A DNA stretch of 64,000 bases from Psychrobacillus lasiicapitis (lineage in GTDB: Bacteria; Bacillota; Bacilli; Bacillales_A; Planococcaceae). This document shows, in pieces, positions 7,477 through 16,461 of this stretch. The notes beneath the pieces were generated by a model. The model saw nothing but the letters and a program-made list of their open reading frames with translations. It was not told the origin of the DNA and searched no databases. Every line of letters starts with the position of its first letter. The first letter of the stretch is position 1. The stretch covers positions 1-64,000 of the forward strand of contig NZ_VDGH01000009.1 in assembly GCF_006861795.1 (NCBI RefSeq). The letters run 5' to 3'. The position numbers and the translations under genes are program-made.

Positions 7477-8472
7477 TTATTCATTCAATCTGTACAATAC
7501 GTCGTCTTCGTTGCTAGGTTTCCCGCGACCATCTGTATTATTCGTAATAAAATATAGTGACTGCCCGTCTGAATAGACATCCCGTACTCTTCCAAATCCG
7601 GTAATGGTACGTTCCACTTTTCCTGTAGATACATTCATTACTTTTATTGCTTCACCGCGTAGAGTAGCAACATACAGTTTTCCTTTATGAAATGTAATAC
7701 CAGAAGGAGCCCAGGTTTCATTATCTCCGGAAGTTATGATAGGTGTTTCTAACCCTTCTTTTTGTTCTGTTCCTTGTATGATTGGGTATCCATAGTTGTT
7801 TCCATGTTCAATTCGATTAATCTCATCATTGGCAGATTGACCATGTTCTGCTTCATAAAGGATTCCATCTTCGTCCCAAGCAAGTCCTTGTGGATTTCGA
7901 TGTCCACTGGAGAAAATGTCGAAGGAACCATCTTCGTTCATTCGCAAAATTTTTCCATTAAGAGAATTAGCATCTTGTGCATAGTCAGGATTTCCTGCAT
8001 CACCAATCGTTACATAAAGCAGACCATCGGGACCTATTTCCAGTCGGCCACCATGGTGGATATTACCTGTAGGTATCGCGTCTAGATGGATAGTCGTTTC
8101 ATACCAGCCATCGTTTTCCTTTTTAATCGTTACAACTCTATTGAACGCTTCTCCGTTTTGATCGTACGTGTAATAAGCATATGCTTCTTGTGAATCCTTG
8201 AAATTATCCTTCAAGACGAAACCTAGTAGTCCAGCTTCTGATGCACGAGATAAATCATCTGAGAGCTCCACGTTTACATGCTCTACTTCTCCATTGTTGA
8301 TTTTTGCGATTGTTCCTACCCGCTCTGATATATAGAAGGTATCTTCATGTCGATTAATTGACCAGGGAGTATTTAAATTTGTTGCCACCTTTTCTGTAAT
8401 CACCTCTTCCGTTGACCCAATTCTGTCCGAGCAACCAAATAATATTAACGATAAAAATAAAAGTCTTTTCAT
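7477..8472 (-). CDS. PQQ-dependent sugar dehydrogenase-like lipoprotein
   Basis: 331 residues. A lipoprotein signal (MKRLLFLSLILFGC) puts the cysteine at residue 14, so it is anchored outside the membrane. The rest is a six-bladed beta-propeller of the soluble glucose/sorbosone dehydrogenase (YliI/GdhB) family: NTPWSINR, GLLGFVL, GNIHHGGRLEIGPDGLLYVTIGD, GHRNPQGLAWD and EAEHGQSANDEINRI are all present. Family members oxidise aldose sugars using PQQ. No PQQ synthesis genes are in view, so the protein may depend on external PQQ or act differently. The start is ATG after AGGAGGG. Confidence 0.88.
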   Translation of the reverse strand: MKRLLFLSLILFGCSDRIGSTEEVITEKVATNLNTPWSINRHEDTFYISERVGTIAKINNGEVEHVNVELSDDLSRASEAGLLGFVLKDNFKDSQEAYAYYTYDQNGEAFNRVVTIKKENDGWYETTIHLDAIPTGNIHHGGRLEIGPDGLLYVTIGDAGNPDYAQDANSLNGKILRMNEDGSFDIFSSGHRNPQGLAWDEDGILYEAEHGQSANDEINRIEHGNNYGYPIIQGTEQKEGLETPIITSGDNETWAPSGITFHKGKLYVATLRGEAIKVMNVSTGKVERTITGFGRVRDVYSDGQSLYFITNNTDGRGKPSNEDDVLYRLNE

Positions 8473-8635
8473 ACATATCCCTCCTATGTAAGTACTTCTC
8501 GCTTTTTAGTAAATTCACCTTCCAGTTATCATAAGTATTTCAAATAGGAAACCATAATTACTATCGAATTTACTTATTACTTAAAGAGGGGTATGCTGAA
8601 ATTACATATAGTACGAAAAGAAAGAAGGCTTTTTT

Positions 8636-9370
8636 ATGGAATTATTCCTCTTTTTTATTGTTGGAATTGCTGGTAATGTTGTTGGTACACTAGTGGGAGG
8701 CGGAGGACTTATCAGCTTACCTACAATGTTACTCATGGGTTTACCTGTGCATTCAGCAATAGGAGCAAACAAAGTATCTAATACAGTTAGTTCTTTAACT
8801 AGTTTCCTTGTTATTTTTAAACAAAAAGAGGTTTCTGGAAAAGAAGCCTTGGCAGTGATCACATTTTGCTTAGGTGGGGGTGTCTTAGGCGGGCTAATTG
8901 CCTCTTTTTTAAGTGGGCAAGTGCTAACGATTATTGCAATTTTATTACTCAGCTTTGCATTCGTTACATCTTTTATGAGTAGCGGAAACTTTGATGGGAC
9001 AGAATCACTGCATATCAATAAAAAAATAGGTCCAGCATTACTTGGAATTGGTATGTATGACGGGATGTTTGGACCGGGGAGCAGCACCCTTGCAATGTAT
9101 ATGTATGCTAGTCAAAAAATAGCGTATATCCGAGCGGTAGGCTTATCAAGAATAGGCGTTTTTGCCAGTTGCTTTGGAGCATCCATTACGTATATATCAA
9201 CCGGTAAAATCATTTGGCCACTGACCATTGCATTAATGATCGGGGCAATCGTGGGGGCACAGTTAGGCGTACGTTTAGCACGCAAATTAAAATCCGAGCA
9301 TATTAAACCGCTACTGAGAATAGTAACAGTACTATTGATCGTGCAAATAATGGTTGACTACTTAAAATAA
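8636..9370 (+). CDS. TauE/SafE (TSUP) family membrane exporter
   Basis: 244 residues with about eight membrane helices in two related halves. The first half begins with the family pattern GNVVGTLVGGGGLISLPTML, and the second contains GMYDGMFGPGSSTLAMYMY, the matching repeat. Relatives export sulfite, sulfonates or organic anions. ATG follows a GAAGG-type site. The 2-hydroxyacid dehydrogenase gene starts 18 bases after its stop, so the two are likely cotranscribed and may act on the same organic acid; this last point is inference. Confidence 0.87.
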   Translation: MELFLFFIVGIAGNVVGTLVGGGGLISLPTMLLMGLPVHSAIGANKVSNTVSSLTSFLVIFKQKEVSGKEALAVITFCLGGGVLGGLIASFLSGQVLTIIAILLLSFAFVTSFMSSGNFDGTESLHINKKIGPALLGIGMYDGMFGPGSSTLAMYMYASQKIAYIRAVGLSRIGVFASCFGASITYISTGKIIWPLTIALMIGAIVGAQLGVRLARKLKSEHIKPLLRIVTVLLIVQIMVDYLK

Positions 9371-9388
9371 TGAGGAGGAGAATATGTG

Positions 9389-10348
9389 ATGAAGCTTCGT
9401 TGTGCAATACTAGATGATTACCAAGATATAGCATTAGAGTTGGTTGACTGGTCCAGTGTTTCAGATAAGGTAGACGTGCAATCATTCAGCAATCATTTTG
9501 AAGGTGAAGAACATTTAGTAAAAGCTATTAGCGATTTTGAAATTGTCGTCATTATGCGGGAAAGAACGCCTTTTACAGCCTCTCTGTTTGAGAAACTTCC
9601 AAAACTAAAATTACTTATCACATCTGGTATGAGAAATGCAGCGATAGACCTCGTCGCAGCAACAAAACACGGAGTAACGGTTTGCGGTACGGCAAGTAGG
9701 TCGGAACCACCAACCGAGCTGACTTGGGCTCTGTTATTGAATCTTGCACGACAAATCACAACAGAAAATAAATCATTACGAAATAATGGGCAATGGCAAA
9801 GCACTGTTGGAGCAGATCTATATGGTAAACGTATTGGACTACTAGGACTCGGAAAAATAGGGAGTCGCATGGCATTAATAGCGCAGGCATTTGGCATGGA
9901 AGTTATTGCATGGAGCCAAAACTTAACGAAAGAACAAACTGAAAAACACGGGGTATTATTAGCGGCATCTAAAGAAGAACTGCTAGAAACAAGCGATTTT
10001 GTTTCTATTCATCTTGTACTAAGTGATCGAACAAAAGGGCTTGTAAGTGCAAAAGAATTGCAGCTTATGAAAACTTCCGCTTATCTTATCAATACATCAC
10101 GTGCAGCTATTGTCGATCAAGAGGCGTTAATAAAAGCACTAAGTGAGAACTGGATAGCAGGGGCAGGAATAGACGTTTTTGAAATGGAACCACTTCCACA
10201 GAATCATCCATTCCGTATACTACCAAACGTACTAGCTACACCACATCTAGGCTATGTTAGTGAACGAAATTACAGTACTTATTACCGCGAAGCAGTGGAG
10301 GATATTCAAGCATTTCTGAATAGGTCCGTGCTGCGACAATTAAACTAA
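9389..10348 (+). CDS. D-2-hydroxyacid dehydrogenase
   Basis: 319 residues of the D-isomer-specific 2-hydroxyacid dehydrogenase family. The NAD-binding Rossmann motif is GLLGLGKIGSRMA (about 150-162). The catalytic triad is visible: Arg in INTSRAAIVD, Glu in GAGIDVFEMEPLP and His in ATPHLGY. It reduces 2-keto acids or oxidises D-2-hydroxyacids in the cytosol; the substrate is not predictable. ATG at 9389 is preferred, with GGAGGAG 8 bases upstream, over the adjacent GTG at 9386. It is the second gene after the TSUP exporter. Confidence 0.9.
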   Translation: MKLRCAILDDYQDIALELVDWSSVSDKVDVQSFSNHFEGEEHLVKAISDFEIVVIMRERTPFTASLFEKLPKLKLLITSGMRNAAIDLVAATKHGVTVCGTASRSEPPTELTWALLLNLARQITTENKSLRNNGQWQSTVGADLYGKRIGLLGLGKIGSRMALIAQAFGMEVIAWSQNLTKEQTEKHGVLLAASKEELLETSDFVSIHLVLSDRTKGLVSAKELQLMKTSAYLINTSRAAIVDQEALIKALSENWIAGAGIDVFEMEPLPQNHPFRILPNVLATPHLGYVSERNYSTYYREAVEDIQAFLNRSVLRQLN

Positions 10349-10486
10349 TCATGACAAGAGCTTCTAACTAAATGTTGGGAGCTTAATTTATGTTCGATAC
10401 AAATCCTTATAGCTAATTCCAATATTTCCCAAAATACATTTCCATAGTAATCAAGGTTTTAAATACAAAAAAAGGTCATTAAGCCA

Positions 10487-10520
10487 TAAAAATAGAGCTC
10501 CTAATCAAATAGGAGCTCTA
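10487..10520 (-). terminator. Terminator of the M28 peptidase gene
   Basis: Read on the minus strand, TAGAGCTCCTA (10510-10520) pairs perfectly with TAGGAGCTCTA (10493-10503) and is followed by TTTTTA. It lies 6 bases after the peptidase stop codon. Confidence 0.92.
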
Positions 10521-10526
10521 CGTCTA

Positions 10527-12689
10527 TTATTTCAACTCAGTTAACATCGAACCAAGCTCTTTCACACTTGCAGTTTCATCGGCAACAGTAGTTTTCAGTA
10601 GCTCTTTTTGTCTTTCTAGAGCACCACTCAACGTCTCAAGCTCTGCCGTTACATCAGCATTAGCTTGTTCGCTTTTTTCTTGTAAAGAATTGATTGTGTC
10701 AAATAAATCTTCGTGACCTACAATTCTACCGTTACCCCACATTAGTTTTTCTTTTGGGGCTTCTAGTACGTAGTCTGTGAAGTAATCGAATACTTCCTTA
10801 TCAAAATCATATGCGTACCAGTTGTTATCGATTGCCCATAGATATTCATCTAAAGCAGTAGAAATTTCGCCTTCGTTTAATGTATCAATGGATAATGCTA
10901 AATTATCAATATTATTTTGTGCATGTTTGTGAGGGAAAATCGGTTCATCTTCCCATGTTAAGCGGACAAATTGATTCTCAGCATATTTAAATGCAGCAAG
11001 TAATCCACTGTTTAGAGCACGACTTTCTTCATACAGTTTCTTAGCCACATCAGAATCGCCTTTTGTTAGAGCAGCTAAATAGTCTTCATTCACTTTTGCA
11101 ACACGTGCATTTACTTCTTCTGCTGTTGCAATTACGCGATCGATTTCGGTTATAAGCTCATCTGAAGATACTTCCGCTTTTTCAAAGACTTCGCCATTAA
11201 CATCTTCCTTCAATGCTTTCAAACGAGTTGTAAAATCAAGTGGAACAACTGCAGTTTCATCATAGTGCATGGCAAGTAGACCATATAAATTCAAGTGGAA
11301 TTTTAATGCATCTTCATTGTACGTGTCTTCATTATCAAATTGCGAGTGATAATGAGAACGCATGAAATCACTATCTTGAAAGTCATTACGAAGTGCAGGA
11401 ACTCCAGCAATTGCAAATGAGAAGTCATCCGACCACGTACGAAGTGGGGATACAACAGAAATTCCATCTTTATAAACGCCTTCTACAGTTGGTACTTTCT
11501 CAGCAAACTTCGTTAAATAGTTATTTAACTCATAAACAGAACGAATCTCATCCTGTGTCGTATGTTCATAAGCAGGAAGTTCAAAGTTCATATTGGCGAA
11601 AGCTTTTCCAACCCATTCTGGATGTACATTGAAAATCTGATTGTATGCACCAGTGGACCAGTCATAGCGAGTATCGGAAACTCCCCACTCTTCTGCTGCT
11701 AGCGCGTTGAAGATAATCGTTTTTTCTGGTTGGTAGCCACTATCGATTAATCCTTTGGCAACCCCCATCATTAATCCTATAGCTGCATGGTCATCTTGGA
11801 AGCCTGTAAAATAAGAATCATAATGAGCAGATAAAATGATATAAGAATCTGGGTCTTTACCGATGATTTTTCCGTAATAGTTATATGTTTTTCCGTCAAA
11901 CTCTACAGTAGATTTTGCGTCAAACTTAACCGTCATCGTGCCATTTTCTTGTGCTTTCAGTGCTTCTTTTAAACTATTAGCATCTGTTTGTGACATAGAG
12001 AACGCAGGTGCATCTGCGGGTCCTATAATATCCTGTGCGTTCAAAGCGTCTGGGTCCACTTCTGCATATCCAGCTTCTTGTACAGCGATTACTGCAGCAG
12101 CACCTTTCAAATGTGCTTGATAAGCAGGATAGTTGATCCACCACTCTTCACGTTGGTTAATATCTATTAAAACGAGCTTCCCTTCAACATCTAAACTTTC
12201 TAAATCCGCCTCTGTTCCTTTACCAGCATAGATAATATCGAATTCTTTTTCGCCATCCGTATCGAAATTCGTTTGATATCCACCTAATACAGCAAGGTAT
12301 TCTTTGCCATCTGCATCAGTAAAAGTTAAATCGGCTTTTTCAAAGGTCCAAGTGTCTAAAGTAAATTCATCTTTTGTTACTTCAGTAAGTCCAATCTTCT
12401 TCATTTCCTCGCCAATTTTTTCCCCAGTTTTCAATTCTGCCTCAGAACCAGCAGTACGATAACCTAGTTTTTCATTGGTTTTAAATTCTTCCAAACTTTT
12501 TGTGAAATTATAAGCGTAATCTAAATCTACAGCAGAAAGATAATTGCTATTTACATCTTCTCGAGTGGTCATTTTACCCTCTTGAACTGTCTCTTCTTTT
12601 TCTTTGGATGTTTCATTTTTTGGTGTACACGCTACTAATAACATTCCGACTAAAATCGTCAAAGTTACATAGCTAATAAGCTTTTTCAT
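10527..12689 (-). CDS. M28-family zinc peptidase lipoprotein
   Basis: 720 residues. A lipoprotein signal (LLVAC, cysteine near residue 21) anchors it outside the membrane. A protease-associated (PA) insert lies at about 130-250 (IDINQREEWWINYPAYQAHLKG and AAAVIAVQEAGYAE). The M28 catalytic domain follows (about 270-460): LSAHYDSYFTGFQDDHAA gives the His and bridging Asp ligands, NALAAEEWG holds the catalytic and metal Glu, and SDDFSFAIAGVPAL the later Asp. About 230 C-terminal residues are helical and have no clear assignment. Relatives are aminopeptidases or glutamate carboxypeptidases feeding on external peptides. The start is ATG after AAGGAATG. Confidence 0.88.
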   Translation of the reverse strand: MKKLISYVTLTILVGMLLVACTPKNETSKEKEETVQEGKMTTREDVNSNYLSAVDLDYAYNFTKSLEEFKTNEKLGYRTAGSEAELKTGEKIGEEMKKIGLTEVTKDEFTLDTWTFEKADLTFTDADGKEYLAVLGGYQTNFDTDGEKEFDIIYAGKGTEADLESLDVEGKLVLIDINQREEWWINYPAYQAHLKGAAAVIAVQEAGYAEVDPDALNAQDIIGPADAPAFSMSQTDANSLKEALKAQENGTMTVKFDAKSTVEFDGKTYNYYGKIIGKDPDSYIILSAHYDSYFTGFQDDHAAIGLMMGVAKGLIDSGYQPEKTIIFNALAAEEWGVSDTRYDWSTGAYNQIFNVHPEWVGKAFANMNFELPAYEHTTQDEIRSVYELNNYLTKFAEKVPTVEGVYKDGISVVSPLRTWSDDFSFAIAGVPALRNDFQDSDFMRSHYHSQFDNEDTYNEDALKFHLNLYGLLAMHYDETAVVPLDFTTRLKALKEDVNGEVFEKAEVSSDELITEIDRVIATAEEVNARVAKVNEDYLAALTKGDSDVAKKLYEESRALNSGLLAAFKYAENQFVRLTWEDEPIFPHKHAQNNIDNLALSIDTLNEGEISTALDEYLWAIDNNWYAYDFDKEVFDYFTDYVLEAPKEKLMWGNGRIVGHEDLFDTINSLQEKSEQANADVTAELETLSGALERQKELLKTTVADETASVKELGSMLTELK

Positions 12690-12874
12690 TTATCACATTC
12701 CTTTTCGTTTTTTTAATAACTAGATAATTAAACGATATTTATACAATATTAGCAATACTAATATGGAAAAATAATAATCAACCATCTACTTCCCTAAAAA
12801 TGATGGAGTAAACAGAAGAAGACTGAAAAAAAGAAGAGCTCTTACCGGACATCAGAAGGGCTCACATTTTGCTA

Positions 12875-13285
12875 TTAAAGCATCTCTAGTTCTTCATTCA
12901 ATTTCTTCATTTGTCTTTTAAAATAAAGATAGAAGGATGTCCAAAAAACTACGTAGAAGCCGAGGAATGAAGCAATAGCGAAGGAAAAACTGGCCATATT
13001 AAATGGAACCCATCCAATACCAAAAGCCAAAATGAAATACAAAAGGATAACCGTGACAAAATGTAAAGCGGTTTGCTGATAAAGCCGTAAATTAGGATTT
13101 TCAAAATAGAGGGAGCTGACCGTGAAAAACCAACCGCAAAAAATAGAGCCAAGCGAATTCTTTAGAAACAAAGTTCCATCTAGCATAATATGATCATGCG
13201 AAATTACATACAAATTTGTAAATACAACTGCGAGAAATGCACCGAAGAAAATACCAATCATACTTCGAAATAAAAAGATTTTCAC
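12875..13285 (-). CDS. DUF3021 membrane protein
   Basis: 136 residues with four membrane helices (about 8-28, 40-60, 72-92, 98-120) and a charged C-terminal tail RQMKKLNEELEML. DUF3021 proteins are typically coded with a LytTR regulator and hold it inactive at the membrane, as in streptococcal LytTR regulatory systems; that role here is by analogy. The start is GTG overlapping the LytTR stop (GTGA) with AGGAGG 8 bases upstream. It is the last gene of a four-gene minus-strand operon. Confidence 0.85.
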   Translation of the reverse strand: MKIFLFRSMIGIFFGAFLAVVFTNLYVISHDHIMLDGTLFLKNSLGSIFCGWFFTVSSLYFENPNLRLYQQTALHFVTVILLYFILAFGIGWVPFNMASFSFAIASFLGFYVVFWTSFYLYFKRQMKKLNEELEML

Positions 13286-13740
13286 TCGCTTTTCCTCCTA
13301 TTCATTTTTAAAGCTTCTTTTATCGCGTTCACATATGTCCGAGAAACGTATTCCTTCATTCCCGATTTAAAATACACACATAATGTGCCATTAAACGATG
13401 CTTCAAATCGGCTTAACTCATGTAGATTCGCAATGACCGATTTGGAGAGCCGGATAAATTTATTGGATGGAAGTATTCCTTCCAATTCATATAATTTTTC
13501 TTTTAGTTTGTAAGAACCGGAAGAGGTTACCGCAACAACAGCTTCTTTTTCGGTATGAAAGTAGTGAATGTCGCTCGGTTTTAAAATATGCTGCATTTCT
13601 CCATCTTTTCCTACGAGGAATTCCGTTTCGCGCGCCTTTATAAAATCAAGGATGTCTTGCACGGAATCATCTAACTGCGGTGTTTCAATCATCACTTTTG
13701 TTTCTTTAAAATCGCTATCTATATTTAATGATACTTTCAA
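13282..13740 (-). CDS. LytTR-family DNA-binding regulator
   Basis: 152 residues without a receiver domain. A short N-terminal part (1-45) precedes a LytTR DNA-binding domain (about 50-145) with HYFHTEKEAVVAVTSSGSY, ELEGILPSNKFIRLSKSVIANL and MKEYVSRTYVNAIKEAL. Such stand-alone LytTR proteins bind pairs of 9-bp direct repeats about 21 bp apart, and direct repeats with that period lie upstream of this operon (15301-15390). The start is TTG after GAGAGGGGTG. It is cotranscribed with the upstream ABC genes and the downstream DUF3021 inhibitor candidate. Confidence 0.88.
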   Translation of the reverse strand: MKVSLNIDSDFKETKVMIETPQLDDSVQDILDFIKARETEFLVGKDGEMQHILKPSDIHYFHTEKEAVVAVTSSGSYKLKEKLYELEGILPSNKFIRLSKSVIANLHELSRFEASFNGTLCVYFKSGMKEYVSRTYVNAIKEALKMNRRKSE

Positions 13741-13789
13741 CTTTTTACACCCCTCTCCACTTAAGTGTAAACGTTTAGAAGTGAGTGGG

Positions 13790-14536
13790 CTATCCTATTT
13801 TACGTTTATTCTGAATACGATGAATGACGAGTGCAACTGCCACGAGTGCAACAATGTAGCCAATTGAAAGAAAAACATTATTGTTAAAAGTTAATTGCCC
13901 ATTCCACACAGCTATAAATAAATTATTCATATGATACATTGGATTAACCTCTGCAATTACTTGAATGAATTTTGGCATCATGCTAATTGGCATTGCAAAT
14001 CCACCCGTGAAAATTACAGCTTGAAAAACAACAATAGAGAATACTAGTGCACTATTCATATGTTGAAAAAAGGAGTAGACGGCAGATGCAATAATCAATA
14101 ATACAGCATTTAGCAAGATGAAAAATCCATAGGAAGTTAAAAAGCTAAGAAGCCCAAACTCCAAGTCAAACATGAACAGGCCGATAATCAAAATAAAGCC
14201 ATATCCTAAACTCGTAATAATAATGGCGCGGATAATACTCGAAAGTAATAATGTGTTTTTAGAAACAGGGGAAAGAGAGATTCGTTTCTCCACGCCTGTT
14301 GTGCGTTGTGCGACTTGATCGAAGCCGAAAGCAAAAAATACAACGGTAAATGTAATGAGTAAAATAAAGGATGGTGTATATGTTTGTGCGTAGCTTAAGT
14401 TACCAGCATACGATTGCTCTCCATATAGCTGTCCCATGAAAATATATGTTGCAGGTGGTACGAAGACCGTAAAGACTAAATAAAATAATTCTCTTGAAAA
14501 CATTAATAAATCATATTTTAACTGTGTCGCTATCAT
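13790..14536 (-). CDS. ABC-2 type transporter permease
   Basis: 248 residues with six membrane helices of the ABC-2 fold (about 20-40, 55-78, 100-125, 130-155, 165-190, 222-242). The conserved GGFAMPISMMPKFIQVIAEV segment precedes the last helix pair, as in drug and polysaccharide exporters. It lies 12 bases after the ATPase gene and works with it as an exporter of unknown substrate. Confidence 0.85.
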   Translation of the reverse strand: MIATQLKYDLLMFSRELFYLVFTVFVPPATYIFMGQLYGEQSYAGNLSYAQTYTPSFILLITFTVVFFAFGFDQVAQRTTGVEKRISLSPVSKNTLLLSSIIRAIIITSLGYGFILIIGLFMFDLEFGLLSFLTSYGFFILLNAVLLIIASAVYSFFQHMNSALVFSIVVFQAVIFTGGFAMPISMMPKFIQVIAEVNPMYHMNNLFIAVWNGQLTFNNNVFLSIGYIVALVAVALVIHRIQNKRKIG

Positions 14537-14548
14537 TATTTTTCCCCC

Positions 14549-15268
14549 TTAAATAGATACTTTCTTCAGATAAAATTCATGGATGGATTTGTAGCCAGTT
14601 GCCAAAATACTTTCCGTTGTATCGAATACTTCATTCATGCCATTATTGATAAGCATTACTTTGTCGCAATATAGCTCAATCTCATCCATATTATGAGTGG
14701 TTAATATGACCGTTCCGCCTGTCCGTTCGTTGTAATCTGTAATATAGGTCCAAAGCATATTCCGCATATGCGGATCTAGTCCAGTTGTCGGTTCATCTAA
14801 TATGAGCAGTTTTGGTTCAGATAAAAAAACGATTGCTAAGCTTACTATTTGTTTCCAACCACCTGATAGCTTATCAAAATACTTCTTTCGGTGAGGCTCC
14901 AATTTAAATTCCTTGATAATTTTTTTAATATCCAGATTCGAGTTGTAATACGCTTTGAACAGTTTTAGTAATTCTTCTACTTTCAATGTTTTATAAAACT
15001 GAGTTGGTTGCAAAACAACAGAAATCTGCTTCCGTATTTGTTCAAGTCGATTCATGGGTAGTGATGCAATATTTTCGTCCAACACAATAACTGTTCCGGC
15101 ATCGTATTGTTTAATCGTCATTAATATTTCCAAAAACGTCGATTTCCCAGCTCCATTTTTTCCAATAACTCCGATGATTTCTCCAGACTGAGCATGAAAG
15201 TTTACACCTTGTAACACATGGTTCGTTCCGTATGATTTTGTTAGATTGTTTACTTCAATTATCTTCAC
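14549..15268 (-). CDS. ABC transporter ATP-binding protein
   Basis: 239 residues: Walker A GKNGAGKSTF (about 35-44), Q-loop VVLQPTQ, signature LSGGWKQ, Walker B LLILDEPTTGLD and switch histidine TTHNMDE. The sequence is of the ABC-2 exporter (drug/nodulation) type. It is the first gene of the ABC/LytTR/DUF3021 operon on the minus strand. ATG is preceded by a GGAGGG site. Regulation by the operon's own LytTR protein is likely, because 21-bp-spaced direct repeats lie 33-135 bases upstream. Confidence 0.88.
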   Translation of the reverse strand: MKIIEVNNLTKSYGTNHVLQGVNFHAQSGEIIGVIGKNGAGKSTFLEILMTIKQYDAGTVIVLDENIASLPMNRLEQIRKQISVVLQPTQFYKTLKVEELLKLFKAYYNSNLDIKKIIKEFKLEPHRKKYFDKLSGGWKQIVSLAIVFLSEPKLLILDEPTTGLDPHMRNMLWTYITDYNERTGGTVILTTHNMDEIELYCDKVMLINNGMNEVFDTTESILATGYKSIHEFYLKKVSI

Positions 15269-15300
15269 TTGCTATCCCTCCGCTATATTTCTATGTAATG

Positions 15301-15390
15301 CCAGTGTATGGTGAATTCTTTACTGTGTAACCAGTTTTTCGGTGACTGGGGGAAATAGGAGAGTGACTTGCATAAAAGAGAGGGTCACTT
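15301..15390 (-). promoter_or_regulatory. 21-bp-spaced direct repeats, candidate LytTR sites
   Basis: CCAGTGTAT (15301) and ACTGTGTAA (15322) are 21 bp apart. Further out, the GTGACT/GTCACT cores begin at 15342, 15363 and 15384, again exactly 21 bp apart. Nine-base direct repeats separated by 12 bases are the known architecture of LytTR-family sites. They lie directly upstream of the ABC/LytTR/DUF3021 operon. GCAACC cores at 15416 and 15437 (21 bp apart) continue the pattern, so this may instead belong to the general repeat arrays of this genome. Confidence 0.5.
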
Positions 15391-15528
15391 ACAAAGGGGA
15401 AATATATGGCGTAGGGCAACCAGGTTGGTGGTATGAGCAACCAATCTAATTAATGAGGTAGCAGAAAATTGCAAACAGTGGGATAATACTTTAGTAAAAT
15501 GTATTTTATTGGGGAAGAGGTTATATGT

Positions 15529-16458
15529 ATGGTTTATTTGAGTATGGTATTTTTTCAAGTAGTTGCCCCGATTCTAATTATGCTTGGAATAGGAGCATCA
15601 CTTCAGATAAAGTTTCAATTTAATTTAAAAGCGCTGTCAAACTTAATCACTTATTGCTTAATGCCGGCAGCTGTTTTTATCAATATATATGAAACAAAGG
15701 TAAATGCCGGGGTATTAGGACAAATCATTATCTACTTATTAATTTTTAGCGGATGTTTAATGTTGCTTGGGTCGATGGTTAGTAAAATACTAAAGCTTAA
15801 TAGAAGCCAAGCTGCTATTTATAAAAATAGTATTGTGCTCATTAACAATGGAAACTATGGGATTCCTGTCAGTCAAATGCTCTTTGCTACGAATCCTCTT
15901 GGAACGTCTATTCAAATTATTATTGTTATTTATCAAAATATTATTACGTATACATATGGTCTTTATAATTTAATCTCTTCTACAAAATCTGGCCTGGATA
16001 TTTTACGCAGCTTACTTCGTCTGCCAATTGTGCATGCGCTCATACTTGGTGCACTTATGAATATATTCGATATTCGTATTCCGATATTTTTGCGCATTCC
16101 ACTTGATTACTTAGCGCATGCCTTTATTTCGATTGCTCTTATTACTTTAGGCGCGCAATTAGCCCAGTTAGATATTAAAACAATATTGAATAAAGTTATT
16201 TTAACAAGCACATTAGGACGCTTAATAATCGGTCCTGTTATAGCATTTGGATTAATCTTATTAATGGGACTCGACGGTGTTGTAGCACAGTCATTGTTTA
16301 TAGCTAGTGCTTTTCCAACGTCTAGAAATAGTTCTACACTAGCATTGGAGTATGATATAGAAGCTAATTTAGCCGCACAAATTGTATTGTTTTCGACAGT
16401 CGCTAGTTGTATTACGGTAACAATCGTTATTTATCTATCGAATATTTTGTGGGGGTAG
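15529..16458 (+). CDS. AEC (auxin efflux carrier) family transporter
   Basis: 309 residues with about ten membrane helices in two halves of five, typical of AEC/bile-acid-fold carriers such as malate or malonate permeases (MleP, MdcF). The NNGNYGIPVSQ segment after helix 4 and SAFPTSRNSSTLALEYD in the second half are the conserved crossover-type motifs. ATG at 15529 is chosen because GGGGAAGAGG lies 8 bases upstream. It sits 3 bases before a CitS-like kinase gene, which suggests a carboxylate substrate. Confidence 0.85.
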   Translation: MVYLSMVFFQVVAPILIMLGIGASLQIKFQFNLKALSNLITYCLMPAAVFINIYETKVNAGVLGQIIIYLLIFSGCLMLLGSMVSKILKLNRSQAAIYKNSIVLINNGNYGIPVSQMLFATNPLGTSIQIIIVIYQNIITYTYGLYNLISSTKSGLDILRSLLRLPIVHALILGALMNIFDIRIPIFLRIPLDYLAHAFISIALITLGAQLAQLDIKTILNKVILTSTLGRLIIGPVIAFGLILLMGLDGVVAQSLFIASAFPTSRNSSTLALEYDIEANLAAQIVLFSTVASCITVTIVIYLSNILWG

Positions 16459-16461
16459 TGA

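Noticed and set aside
12780-12874. GAGCCCTTC and GAGCTCTTC near the end of the DUF3021 gene as a terminator
   Set aside because: The two words are direct, not inverted, repeats on the transcribed strand; a T run follows but no convincing stem was found.
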